Part shown: positions 1-4,832 of the stretch, piece after piece
Layout: every line of letters begins with the position of its first letter
How positions within the stretch are numbered: position 1 is the stretch's first letter
From: Syntrophomonadaceae bacterium
GTDB taxonomy: Bacteria > Bacillota > Ch66 > Ch109
DNA: 12,387 nucleotides
Direction: 5' to 3'
Assembly: GCA_012512295.1 (NCBI GenBank)
Contig: JAAZDI010000287.1
Location: 1 to 12,387 of the forward strand
Position numbers and translations under genes: made by a program
The notes under the pieces: generated by a model
The model's input: the letters and a program-made list of their open reading frames with translations, nothing else
Database searches by the model: none
What the model was told of the DNA's origin: nothing

Positions 1-246
1 ACCGCTGAAGATCTAATGAAGTACAAGAAAATGATCAAGGATTTCTTCGACGAGGTGCTTAAGCACAGCCTCAAAGTGGAACAGAGGACCGGTTTTCGCC
101 GGATGAAGATCTATAAAACCATTGAGATCGTCGATCAGAAACTGCTTGACCTGTCCGATGCCATTCTGAAGCAGCAGGAGAAGGGCTTAAACATTTTGGC
201 TCGAATCGGGCAGATCCAGGGGTTACTGGTGGATATCCTGGCCTAG
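1..246 (+). CDS. YaaR/DUF327-family protein, 3' part only
   Basis: The reading frame is open from base 1, so this is the C-terminal ~81 residues of a longer protein cut by the window edge; the ATG at 16 is internal, has no ribosome-binding site before it, and should not be taken as the start. The end of the protein, with LLDLSDAIL followed by LARIGQIQGLLVDILA, resembles the C-terminal signature of the DUF327 family (Bacillus subtilis YaaR, about 146 aa), which ends in a helical IGEIRGLLVDLY-like segment. The family's molecular role is not established as far as I know. The stop codon overlaps the end of the convergent DUF2062 gene by 24 bp, and a hairpin terminator lies 5 bp downstream. The family call rests on remembered pattern similarity; moderately sure. 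Confidence 0.72.
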   Translation, partial: TAEDLMKYKKMIKDFFDEVLKHSLKVEQRTGFRRMKIYKTIEIVDQKLLDLSDAILKQQEKGLNILARIGQIQGLLVDILA

Positions 247-765
247 TTTTGAGCCGGCTTTTCGCCGGCTTTTCTCTATTTTTAGAAACAAGAATAAAAA
301 AACAAAATAAGATACAACAGCAATTATAGCGGCATTTATCGCACTTCCGAGCAGATAAGCACTGCCGACATTGGCGAAAAAGTCTACCACCCGGTCAAAA
401 TAAGAGAGATCATAAACGATATCGTACTGTTGCGCCGGGGCTGAGCCAGTGTTCAGGAAGATCGCCCCGGTCTTATAGTTCAGCACATACAAAAAGGGAG
501 AGACATAGGCTAGCAAAATAGCTGGGATAGACGTAGCCACAATGTTTAACCTGAAAAACTTCGCCAACACGATCCCCAGGGGTAGATTGAGACCGGGCAA
601 GGGCAAGAGGGCTAACCCAAATCCCAGGGAAAAACTTTTCGCTAATTGATCAGGTGATCCTTTAATGGTTAATAGTTTTTTCAGCAAATCCTTTTTTAAT
701 AAATCTTTTCTTAGTAAATCATTAATCTCGGTATTAGTTTCAGATGTAGAGGCGTATTTTTCCAA
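223..765 (-). CDS. DUF2062-domain membrane protein
   Basis: Predicted 181-residue integral membrane protein. The central part (GSPDQLAKSFSLGFGLALL, then PLPGLNLPLGIVLA and an RLN motif before VATSIPAILLAYVSPFLYVL) has the layout of DUF2062: a GSP motif, a glycine-rich helix, a P-PGLN turn and further hydrophobic helices. A last hydrophobic stretch (AINAAIIAVVSYFVFLFLFL) precedes a basic tail. The function of DUF2062 proteins is unknown to me. Start choice: the frame is open to a GTG at 780, but GGTGAT (778-773) lies 7 nt before a TTG at 765 and complements the 16S 3' end, so I prefer the TTG; the GTG form would add 5 residues. The N-terminus carries a DLL(R/K)K repeat. The 3' end overlaps the YaaR/DUF327 gene by 24 bp, tail to tail. 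Confidence 0.78.
   Translation of the reverse strand: MEKYASTSETNTEINDLLRKDLLKKDLLKKLLTIKGSPDQLAKSFSLGFGLALLPLPGLNLPLGIVLAKFFRLNIVATSIPAILLAYVSPFLYVLNYKTGAIFLNTGSAPAQQYDIVYDLSYFDRVVDFFANVGSAYLLGSAINAAIIAVVSYFVFLFLFLKIEKSRRKAGSKLGQDIHQ
252..274 (+). terminator. Rho-independent terminator of the YaaR/DUF327 gene
   Basis: AGCCGGC (252-258) pairs perfectly with GCCGGCT (264-270) over a 5-nt TTTTC loop, followed by TTTTCTC. The T run exists only on the + strand, so it terminates rightward transcription. It lies inside the C-terminal coding sequence of the minus-strand DUF2062 gene. Confidence 0.85.
686..720 (-). repeat. 15-bp tandem repeat within DUF2062 N-terminus
   Basis: AAATC recurs at 686, 701 and 716 with T-rich spacers, a 15-bp period of about 2.3 copies. 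On the minus strand it encodes successive DLLRK, DLLKK, DLLKK blocks, predicted to be a short amphipathic helix before the first membrane segment. Confidence 0.7.
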
Positions 766-864
766 GATTATTATCACCACTTTGTCTCAGCTCAACAGAC
801 CTCAGCTTCTATAAATGAGAGTTTCCTTGTTCACACTATGTTCGGTAAAGCTGAACGAGTTCAC

Positions 865-903
865 TAGTGTGATTAGTAAAAGTTAGTGATTAGTGTGATT
901 AGT
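865..903. repeat. GTGATTAG repeat cluster
   Basis: TAGTGTGATTAGT occurs at 865-877 and exactly again at 891-903. The shorter word GTGATTAG occurs three times (869, 886, 895). The cluster lies ~100 bp upstream of the DUF2062 start and could be a set of protein-binding sites or a slippage product. Confidence 0.75.
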
Positions 904-994
904 GAAGGATCGCCTTTGGTCCTTTGTAAGACATCAACTATAATAACCCAGGAGGGTTATGGAAACCATCCGGGCATTTTTCTCAAACTAACAT

Positions 995-1030
995 AATCAG
1001 ACAAATACGACAAATCAGACCAATACGACA
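995..1030. repeat. 18-bp tandem duplication
   Basis: Two adjacent 18-bp units, AATCAGACAAATACGACA (995-1012) and AATCAGACCAATACGACA (1013-1030), differ at one base. No gene overlaps it. Confidence 0.9.
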
Positions 1031-1130
1031 ACTGCTTAAGACAAACGGATAGTATTGTAAAAAGGCAAGCCAATAACTTCAATAAATACTAGAAAACACT
1101 AAAAATGCCTTGAAAATTAATAGAAAACAC

Positions 1131-1616
1131 CTAGAACTTAGCTATCTCTTGTTCAACCCATTGCTGAATATCCGGATCCTCCCAGGTAGAGCCGTCCAAA
1201 TATTCTACTCGAGCCAGCCGTACTTTCATTTTAAAGGCATCCATAGTGACATTCCAGACACCAGAACCGGAGGCCTGGGGTGCTAGTTGTTTCTTTGTTG
1301 AAATACGCTTAAGACTACTCTGGCTGTGCGAATCGATTGCCGGCTTACCTTCTTGATCAAATAACAGTAAAGCAAATTCGATCTTTGTAATGAACTTGTC
1401 CGTCCTATTGGTGTAATGAATCGGGACATCGTTATATAACGGGGCTTTTTGTACTTGGGCACTATCGATTGTCACCGGTGCGTTATCCAGGTTTTCAAAT
1501 AGAGCTGATTGTTCTGCTTGACCCTGATTTTTTGATCCTGCTTGGCCCCCGGTGTTTCCACACCCAACTAGAAACAAAGCTGAGCCGAGGAGAATCACCA
1601 TGCCTAATAAGGCCAT
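1131..1616 (-). CDS. Small predicted lipoprotein, family not recognised
   Basis: The protein opens with a hydrophobic signal sequence ending in the lipobox L16-V-G-C19, followed by a Gly/Gln/Ser-rich linker, so it should be exported and lipidated at Cys19 on the outer face of the membrane. The mature part (about residues 45-161) alternates short hydrophobic strands, e.g. IEFALLLFDQEGKP and ARVEYLDGS, which suggests a beta-sandwich; I do not recognise the family. The interval given starts at the first conventional codon, ATG 1616. That ATG lies 22 nt from the only good ribosome-binding site (GGAGGTGG, 1646-1639) and would give a signal peptide without a charged N-terminus. In-frame ATT codons at 1637, 1634 and 1631 lie closer and would add the basic stretch KPKW, so translation may begin at an AUU. 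Confidence 0.8.
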   Translation of the reverse strand: MALLGMVILLGSALFLVGCGNTGGQAGSKNQGQAEQSALFENLDNAPVTIDSAQVQKAPLYNDVPIHYTNRTDKFITKIEFALLLFDQEGKPAIDSHSQSSLKRISTKKQLAPQASGSGVWNVTMDAFKMKVRLARVEYLDGSTWEDPDIQQWVEQEIAKF

Positions 1617-1638
1617 CCATTTCGGTTTAATAATAATT

Positions 1639-1646
1639 CCACCTCC
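1639..1646 (-). promoter_or_regulatory. RBS of the lipoprotein gene, pointing to an ATT start
   Basis: GGAGGTGG on the minus strand. The spacer from GGAGG to the in-frame ATT at 1634 is 7 nt, whereas the nearest in-frame ATG (1616) is 22 nt beyond the motif. No ATG, GTG or TTG lies in frame between the upstream TAG stop and 1616. Confidence 0.65.
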
Positions 1647-1651
1647 ATTTA

Positions 1652-1712
1652 GTAAAGTTGCCTAAAATTGCAATTGATTTTTTGGTTAGTTTATATTTTA
1701 GCACAACTTTAC
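1652..1712. repeat. Long inverted repeat at the lipoprotein promoter
   Basis: Left arm GTAAAGTTGCCTAAAAT (1652-1668) and right arm ATTTTAGCACAACTTTAC (1695-1712) are reverse complements apart from a small asymmetric mismatch (GC versus TGC region). The paired blocks are 9 bp and 7 bp, and the centre is 26 bp. The right arm contains the -10 candidate and the left arm ends 5 bp from the ribosome-binding site. Confidence 0.85.
1695..1703 (-). promoter_or_regulatory. Candidate extended -10 promoter for the lipoprotein gene
   Basis: On the minus strand TGC-TAAAAT (1703-1695) is an extended -10 element. No good -35 lies 16-18 bp upstream. It would give a leader of roughly 55 nt. It sits inside the right arm of a long inverted repeat (1652-1712). 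Confidence 0.4.
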
Positions 1713-1809
1713 CAAGGAGTAACCGGGTTATTATCAGAATTGACTGTAAATATGCTGCCTCGCCAGTATCTAATACGGGGACATGCTTAGATTAGGATTG
1801 GTTGCTCGG

Positions 1810-2037
1810 TTAGACCTCAATATTGTCGGATTGTTCGATACCGAACGCCCCGAGCCTTTTAGTCCCGAAATAATCATGTGTCTGGACATCAGGATTATGC
1901 TCAGGCGAGGTAAGCGGTTCAGATTCTGGAGAGACCGGCGGAATTTCGGGGATAAATTCCCGGTATATTTCCGGCTGTTGCTCAAGCAAAGCTTCGTTCA
2001 GGGGGATGCTGGTATTACTGCTGTTAGTTTTTTTCAT
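1810..2037 (-). CDS. Hypothetical 75-residue acidic, proline-rich protein
   Basis: ATG at 2037 is preceded on the minus strand by AGAAGGAGG with an 11-nt spacer, which is the main reason to call this a gene. The protein starts MKKTNSSNTSIPLNEALLEQ and continues with an acidic, Pro-rich middle (REFIPEIPPVSPESEPLTSP) and a C-terminal TKRLGAFGIE segment. It has no signal peptide or membrane helix and looks mostly disordered. I do not recognise the family. It is a lone minus-strand gene just upstream of the lipoprotein gene, with ~175 bp between its stop and that gene's start. The overlapping frames on both strands have no comparable ribosome-binding site. Confidence 0.6.
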   Translation of the reverse strand: MKKTNSSNTSIPLNEALLEQQPEIYREFIPEIPPVSPESEPLTSPEHNPDVQTHDYFGTKRLGAFGIEQSDNIEV

Positions 2038-2233
2038 CTGTTAATTTGCCTCCTTCTAAACCTTGTTCATTTTTTGAGCTAAGAGAATAAGCTATCAGTA
2101 TTACGGTCTTATTAATAACCTATTCCTGTTCTGAACAATCATTCATAATACCTAAATAACTAGCCCTAATTGTGTCTAGTTTTAGCAGTAAAGCATAAAT
2201 TCATTAATTTATTGTCGATTTCTCTAATACCTC
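2038..2233. other. Divergent intergenic region, AT-rich
   Basis: Lies between the small minus-strand gene and the tRNA unit on +. No gene seen. It holds a 9-bp palindrome GTTCTGAAC (2128-2136) and a loose inverted repeat GTATTA (2098-2103)/TAATAC (2146-2151). I could not find a convincing promoter for the leftward gene. Confidence 0.5.
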
Positions 2234-2263
2234 TTGACATTGGGTGAAAAGGTGTGGTAAATT
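2234..2263 (+). promoter_or_regulatory. Sigma-A promoter of the tRNA unit
   Basis: Perfect -35 TTGACA (2234-2239), an 18-bp spacer ending in TGG (extended -10), and -10 TAAATT (2258-2263). Transcription should begin near 2270, about 120 nt before tRNA-Leu. Confidence 0.75.
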
Positions 2264-2278
2264 AGGATTCGCGAAAGT

Positions 2279-2381
2279 TGGTTCATCTAGACTGGATCTG
2301 GCGCGGTAGGCCGACTGCCCAACGGTGTAGACATGCAGATTAGAGATTAGCCAGGAAGATTCGACGGTCTGGCAAGAACCA
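2279..2381 (+). ncRNA. Candidate structured leader RNA before the tRNAs
   Basis: Between the promoter and tRNA-Leu the sequence can fold into a closed domain. The closing helix is TGGTTC (2279-2284)/GAACCA (2376-2381). An inner helix pairs ATCTG (2296-2300) with CAGAT (2336-2340) and is capped by GGTAG (2305-2309)/CTGCC (2315-2319). A hairpin pairs GCCAG (2350-2354) with CTGGC (2369-2373). A second CTGGC (2298-2302) competes for GCCAG, so two exclusive folds are possible. I do not recognise a T-box, known riboswitch, SRP RNA or 6S RNA. It could be a stable small RNA released by tRNA processing, or simply a leader. Confidence 0.35.
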
Positions 2382-2389
2382 TACTGTAT

Positions 2390-2472
2390 GCGGGAGTGGC
2401 GGAATTGGCAGACGCACCAGACTTAGGATCTGGCGGGAAACCGTGGGGGTTCAAGTCCCTTCTCCCGCACCA
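2390..2472 (+). tRNA. tRNA-Leu (anticodon UAG)
   Basis: Acceptor stem GCGGGAG (2390-2396)/CTCCCGC (2462-2468), discriminator A2469, encoded CCA 2470-2472. The anticodon stem CCAGA/TCTGG encloses loop CTTAGGA, giving anticodon TAG at 2424-2426, which reads CUA and other CUN codons. A long variable arm (83 nt in total) marks a class II tRNA, and the T loop reads TTCAAGT. A perfect palindrome CATACTGTATG (2380-2390) straddles the expected RNase P cut. Confidence 0.97.
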
Positions 2473-2488
2473 AACATTAATTAATCGC

Positions 2489-2563
2489 GCGGAAGTAGCT
2501 CAGCGGTAGAGCATCGCCTTGCCAAGGCGAGGGTCGCGGGTTCGAATCCCGTTTTCCGCTCCA
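2489..2563 (+). tRNA. tRNA-Gly (anticodon GCC)
   Basis: Acceptor stem GCGGAAG (2489-2495)/TTTCCGC (2553-2559), discriminator T2560, encoded CCA 2561-2563. The anticodon stem TCGCC/GGCGA encloses loop TTGCCAA, so the anticodon is GCC at 2521-2523, reading GGC/GGU. The T loop reads TTCGAAT. It follows tRNA-Leu by 16 nt and shares its promoter. Confidence 0.97.
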
Positions 2564-2589
2564 TTCGTCAAATCATAATTTTTTATTTG

Positions 2590-2621
2590 CCTCGGCCGTA
2601 ATCCTGTTGCCGAGGTATAAT
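2590..2621 (+). terminator. Hairpin after the tRNA unit, adjoining a TATAAT box
   Basis: CCTCGGC (2590-2596) pairs perfectly with GCCGAGG (2609-2615) over a 12-nt loop. The sequence after it, TATAATGTTTTAC, is a poor T tract, so termination may be partial. The same bases hold a perfect -10 box TATAAT (2616-2621), but no -35 lies 16-19 bp upstream. tig (start 2738) may therefore be served by read-through from the tRNA promoter, by this box, or by a promoter I could not see. Confidence 0.45.
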
Positions 2622-2737
2622 GTTTTACTTATGTTTTAGATTGGAAATGGCTAAACTAATTTGGCAATAGTTAACCGGCCCCCATGTTTTTAGGAATCAT
2701 GGTCAGGGTTGAGTAGAGCAAGGAGGAGCAAGCATAA

Positions 2738-4057
2738 ATGAAATTTAGTGTGGAGAAGATACAGTCAAATCTGGCTACTTTGGAAATTGAGGTAGAAGAA
2801 CAAAGAGTTGAAGAAGCGCTCGACCAGTCCTATCGGAAAATTGTCAAGCAGGTTAATATACCCGGTTTTCGAAAAGGCAAGGTACCTCGACCAATACTTG
2901 AAGCTCAATTAGGCCGGGGAGTTCTTTATCAGGAAGCCCTTGATATCCTCCTAAATCAAACCTACTCAGAGGCCCTTAAAGAGTCTGCCCTCGAGGTGGT
3001 CGGCGAACCCAAGGTCGAAGTTGTTCAGATGGACCGTGACATGCCCTTGATTTATAAAGTGACGGTTTCCATAAAACCGGAGATTGTTTTGCCTGATTTT
3101 AGCGAAATAGAGGTTGAAGATGAGCTTCCTCAGGAGCCAACTGACGAAGATGTCCAAAAGGTTTTGCATAATTATCAGCAGCGAATGGCCCGATTGGAAA
3201 ATGTTGAATCCGGCACAGTTGAAAAAGGGAATATTGTACTGATTGACTTTGTTGGTTATTTGGATGGTGTTCCATTTGAGGGTGGAGCCGCTCAAGACTA
3301 TTCCCTCGAGATTGGCTCGCAGACCTTTATCCCAGGGTTTGAAGACCAGATGGTCGGGATGCAGCTTAACGAAGAGAGGGACATTGAGGTTACTTTCCCG
3401 GAAGAGTATCCCCGGTCGGATCTAGCCGGAAAACCCGCCACCTTTAAGGTAAAAGTAAAAGAAATAAAGCAGCGTGTCTATCCGGAAATAGACGATGAAT
3501 TAGCCAAAGATGTCAGTGAATTTGAAACCCTGGCTGAACTGAAAGAAGAAATTCGTCAAAATCTCAGGGAAAAAGCGGAAAAAGACGCCAAACGGAATAT
3601 GCGGGAAAAAGTTGTGGAGAAAGTAGTGGCGCCGATTGAAGTAGATGTGCCGGAGCCCATGGTTGAAGAACGGTTGAAAGATATGGTTACCAAATTTGCT
3701 CAGCAAATCAGCATTCAAGGGACTACGCTGGAACAATATCTGAAGATGACCAATAAGAGCATGAAGGAGTTGGTGGACTTTTTCCGGCCGCAAGCAGAAA
3801 CATGGGCTAAGTCTACCCTGGTTTTAGAAGCGATTGCCAAAAAGGAAAACATAACCGTTACGGATCAGGATGTTGAGGACCGCATTACCCGGACTAGTGA
3901 AGAGTTCGGGATGAAACGAGAAGACGTCAGTGAATCAGTGAATGGCGTTTTGGAATCTTTCAAAAAGGAAATACTGCTGGATAAAGTAGTTAATTATCTA
4001 ATGACTACGGTAAAAATCGTACCGCCAACAGCCGATTCTGCACCGGAGAATGCTTAA
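2738..4057 (+). CDS. tig: Trigger factor (peptidyl-prolyl isomerase chaperone)
   Basis: Ribosome-bound chaperone that receives nascent chains at the exit tunnel and carries a prolyl isomerase activity. At 439 aa it is full length for the family. The N-terminal ribosome-binding domain (~1-145) has the signature GFRKGKVPR at 43-51. The FKBP-type domain (~160-247) shows VLIDFVGYLDG, F-GG and IGSQTFIPGFEDQ. The helical C-terminal arms (~250-430) contain the conserved EIDDELAKDV start, with an acidic tail. ATG 2738 follows AAGGAGGAG with a normal spacer. It heads the protein quality-control cluster, 156 bp before clpP. No good promoter with both boxes was found directly upstream. Confidence 0.98.
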   Translation: MKFSVEKIQSNLATLEIEVEEQRVEEALDQSYRKIVKQVNIPGFRKGKVPRPILEAQLGRGVLYQEALDILLNQTYSEALKESALEVVGEPKVEVVQMDRDMPLIYKVTVSIKPEIVLPDFSEIEVEDELPQEPTDEDVQKVLHNYQQRMARLENVESGTVEKGNIVLIDFVGYLDGVPFEGGAAQDYSLEIGSQTFIPGFEDQMVGMQLNEERDIEVTFPEEYPRSDLAGKPATFKVKVKEIKQRVYPEIDDELAKDVSEFETLAELKEEIRQNLREKAEKDAKRNMREKVVEKVVAPIEVDVPEPMVEERLKDMVTKFAQQISIQGTTLEQYLKMTNKSMKELVDFFRPQAETWAKSTLVLEAIAKKENITVTDQDVEDRITRTSEEFGMKREDVSESVNGVLESFKKEILLDKVVNYLMTTVKIVPPTADSAPENA

Positions 4058-4094
4058 AGTGAGTTATTGGGGTAATTTTTTGTTATCCTTTTCC

Positions 4095-4150
4095 GTATTC
4101 TTTTAAGAAGACCTTGGTAGTTAAGGACACTGTGGTATTCTTTAAGAAAG
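4095..4150 (+). promoter_or_regulatory. Candidate clpP promoter with two dyad operators
   Basis: Candidate promoter TTGGTA (4114-4119), 16-bp spacer ending in TGG, TATTCT (4136-4141). Two near-identical dyads flank or overlap it: TTCTTTTAAGAA (4098-4109) and TTCTTTAAGAA (4138-4148), each preceded by GTA and 40 bp apart. The second overlaps the -10. Neither matches the CIRCE element or the CtsR heptad repeats usually found at clp genes. Confidence 0.45.
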
Positions 4151-4213
4151 CATAATGTAACGAAGAAATTCCCTTGGGAATATTTTATTTCAAAGGAAGG
4201 TGGTGTCCTAACC

Positions 4214-4816
4214 GTGTCATTTCTTGTTCCAATGGTAGTGGAGCAGACTAACCGGGGAGAAAGGGCATATGACATTTATTCACGTCTGCTCAAGGACCGG
4301 ATCATCTTTTTAGGCAGTGCGATTGATGATCATGTGGCAAATTTAGTAATTGCTCAATTACTTTTCTTGGAGGCTGAGGACCCGGACAAGGATATTCATC
4401 TTTATATTAATTCTCCTGGTGGGTCGATAACGGCTGGGATGGCGATTTACGACACGATGCAGTACATTCGTCCGGATGTTTCAACTATTTGCGTTGGTTT
4501 GGCAGCGAGCATGGGGGCATTTCTCCTGGCAGCCGGGGCCAAAAATAAACGCTTTGCTTTACCTAACAGTGAAGTTATGATTCATCAGCCACTGGGGGGT
4601 ACCCAGGGTCAGGCGACCGATATTGAGATCCATGCCCGTCGAATTCTGCGGATTCGGGAAAGATTAAACGTGATTTTGTCTGAAAGGACCGGGCAGCCGC
4701 TGGAGCGGATCCGAAAAGATACTGAAAGAGATTTTTTTATGTCCGCAGAAGAGGCACGAAAATATGGTATAATAGACGGGGTGATGATCAAAGCCGGGAC
4801 TCTAAAGGGAGTTTAG
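4214..4816 (+). CDS. clpP: ATP-dependent Clp protease proteolytic subunit
   Basis: Serine peptidase that forms the tetradecameric barrel degrading substrates fed in by ClpX or other Clp ATPases. The 200-residue length is typical. The catalytic triad is visible: Ser99 in GLAASMGAF, His124 in MIHQP, Asp173 in TERDFF. The oligomer and substrate-loop motifs YINSPGGS and QPLGGTQGQATDIEI are intact. The start is GTG at 4214, preceded by AAGGAAGGTGGTG; the N-terminus MSFLVPMVVEQT matches the family, whose first residues form the axial loops. clpX follows after 16 bp, so the two are surely cotranscribed. A canonical extended -10 (TGG-TATAAT, 4765-4773) lies inside the 3' end and could add transcription of clpX. 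Confidence 0.98.
   Translation: MSFLVPMVVEQTNRGERAYDIYSRLLKDRIIFLGSAIDDHVANLVIAQLLFLEAEDPDKDIHLYINSPGGSITAGMAIYDTMQYIRPDVSTICVGLAASMGAFLLAAGAKNKRFALPNSEVMIHQPLGGTQGQATDIEIHARRILRIRERLNVILSERTGQPLERIRKDTERDFFMSAEEARKYGIIDGVMIKAGTLKGV
4765..4773 (+). promoter_or_regulatory. Possible internal extended -10 promoter for clpX
   Basis: TGG-TATAAT is a perfect extended -10 within clpP, ~60 bp before the clpX ATG; no matching -35 is seen. The bases also encode the conserved YGII segment of ClpP, so the match may be a by-product of coding. Confidence 0.25.
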
Positions 4817-4832
4817 GGCGAGAGGTGATAAT

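Larger units (their letters stand above)
781..1130. other. Gene-free, repeat-rich intergenic stretch
   Basis: No plausible gene seen on either strand. It lies upstream of the DUF2062 gene and downstream of the lipoprotein gene (both minus). It holds an 8-bp inverted repeat TCACACTA (831-838)/TAGTGTGA (865-872), three copies of GTGATTAG (869-876, 886-893, 895-902), a hairpin AAGGATC (905-911)/GGTCCTT (918-924), a perfect hairpin ATAACCC (943-949)/GGGTTAT (954-960), an 18-bp tandem repeat (995-1030), and a 10-bp direct repeat TAGAAAACAC (1090-1099, 1121-1130). No convincing -35/-10 pair for the DUF2062 gene was found. Confidence 0.6.

Noticed and set aside
853..862. GAACGAGTTC as a LexA/SOS box
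   Set aside because: The Gram-positive box needs GAAC and GTTC four bases apart; here the gap is two and no SOS gene is adjacent.
865..1030. CRISPR array
   Set aside because: The repeats are 8-18 bp, adjacent or irregularly spaced, and have no unique spacers of constant length; no cas genes are present.
1783..2082. 99-codon open frame on + opposite the small acidic gene
   Set aside because: No ribosome-binding site before its ATG, composition unlike a real protein, and the opposite strand has a better-supported gene.
2270..2389. T-box or other known riboswitch before the tRNAs
   Set aside because: No T-box antiterminator motif (GGUGGNACCGCG-like), no terminator before the tRNA, and no riboswitch core that I recognise.
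2966..3295. 109-codon minus-strand frame inside tig, and similar long antisense frames in clpX, lonB, lonA and engB
   Set aside because: Each lies wholly within a strongly conserved gene, lacks a ribosome-binding site and shows no family motifs.
4121..4131. Word TTAAGGACACT shared with the engB upstream region (10914-10924)
   Set aside because: An 11-base match between two places in 12 kb is expected by chance several times; no other shared flanking sequence.
4058..4213. CIRCE or CtsR operator upstream of clpP
   Set aside because: Neither the TTAGCACTC-N9-GAGTGCTAA element nor paired GTCAAA heptads occur here or upstream of lonA.
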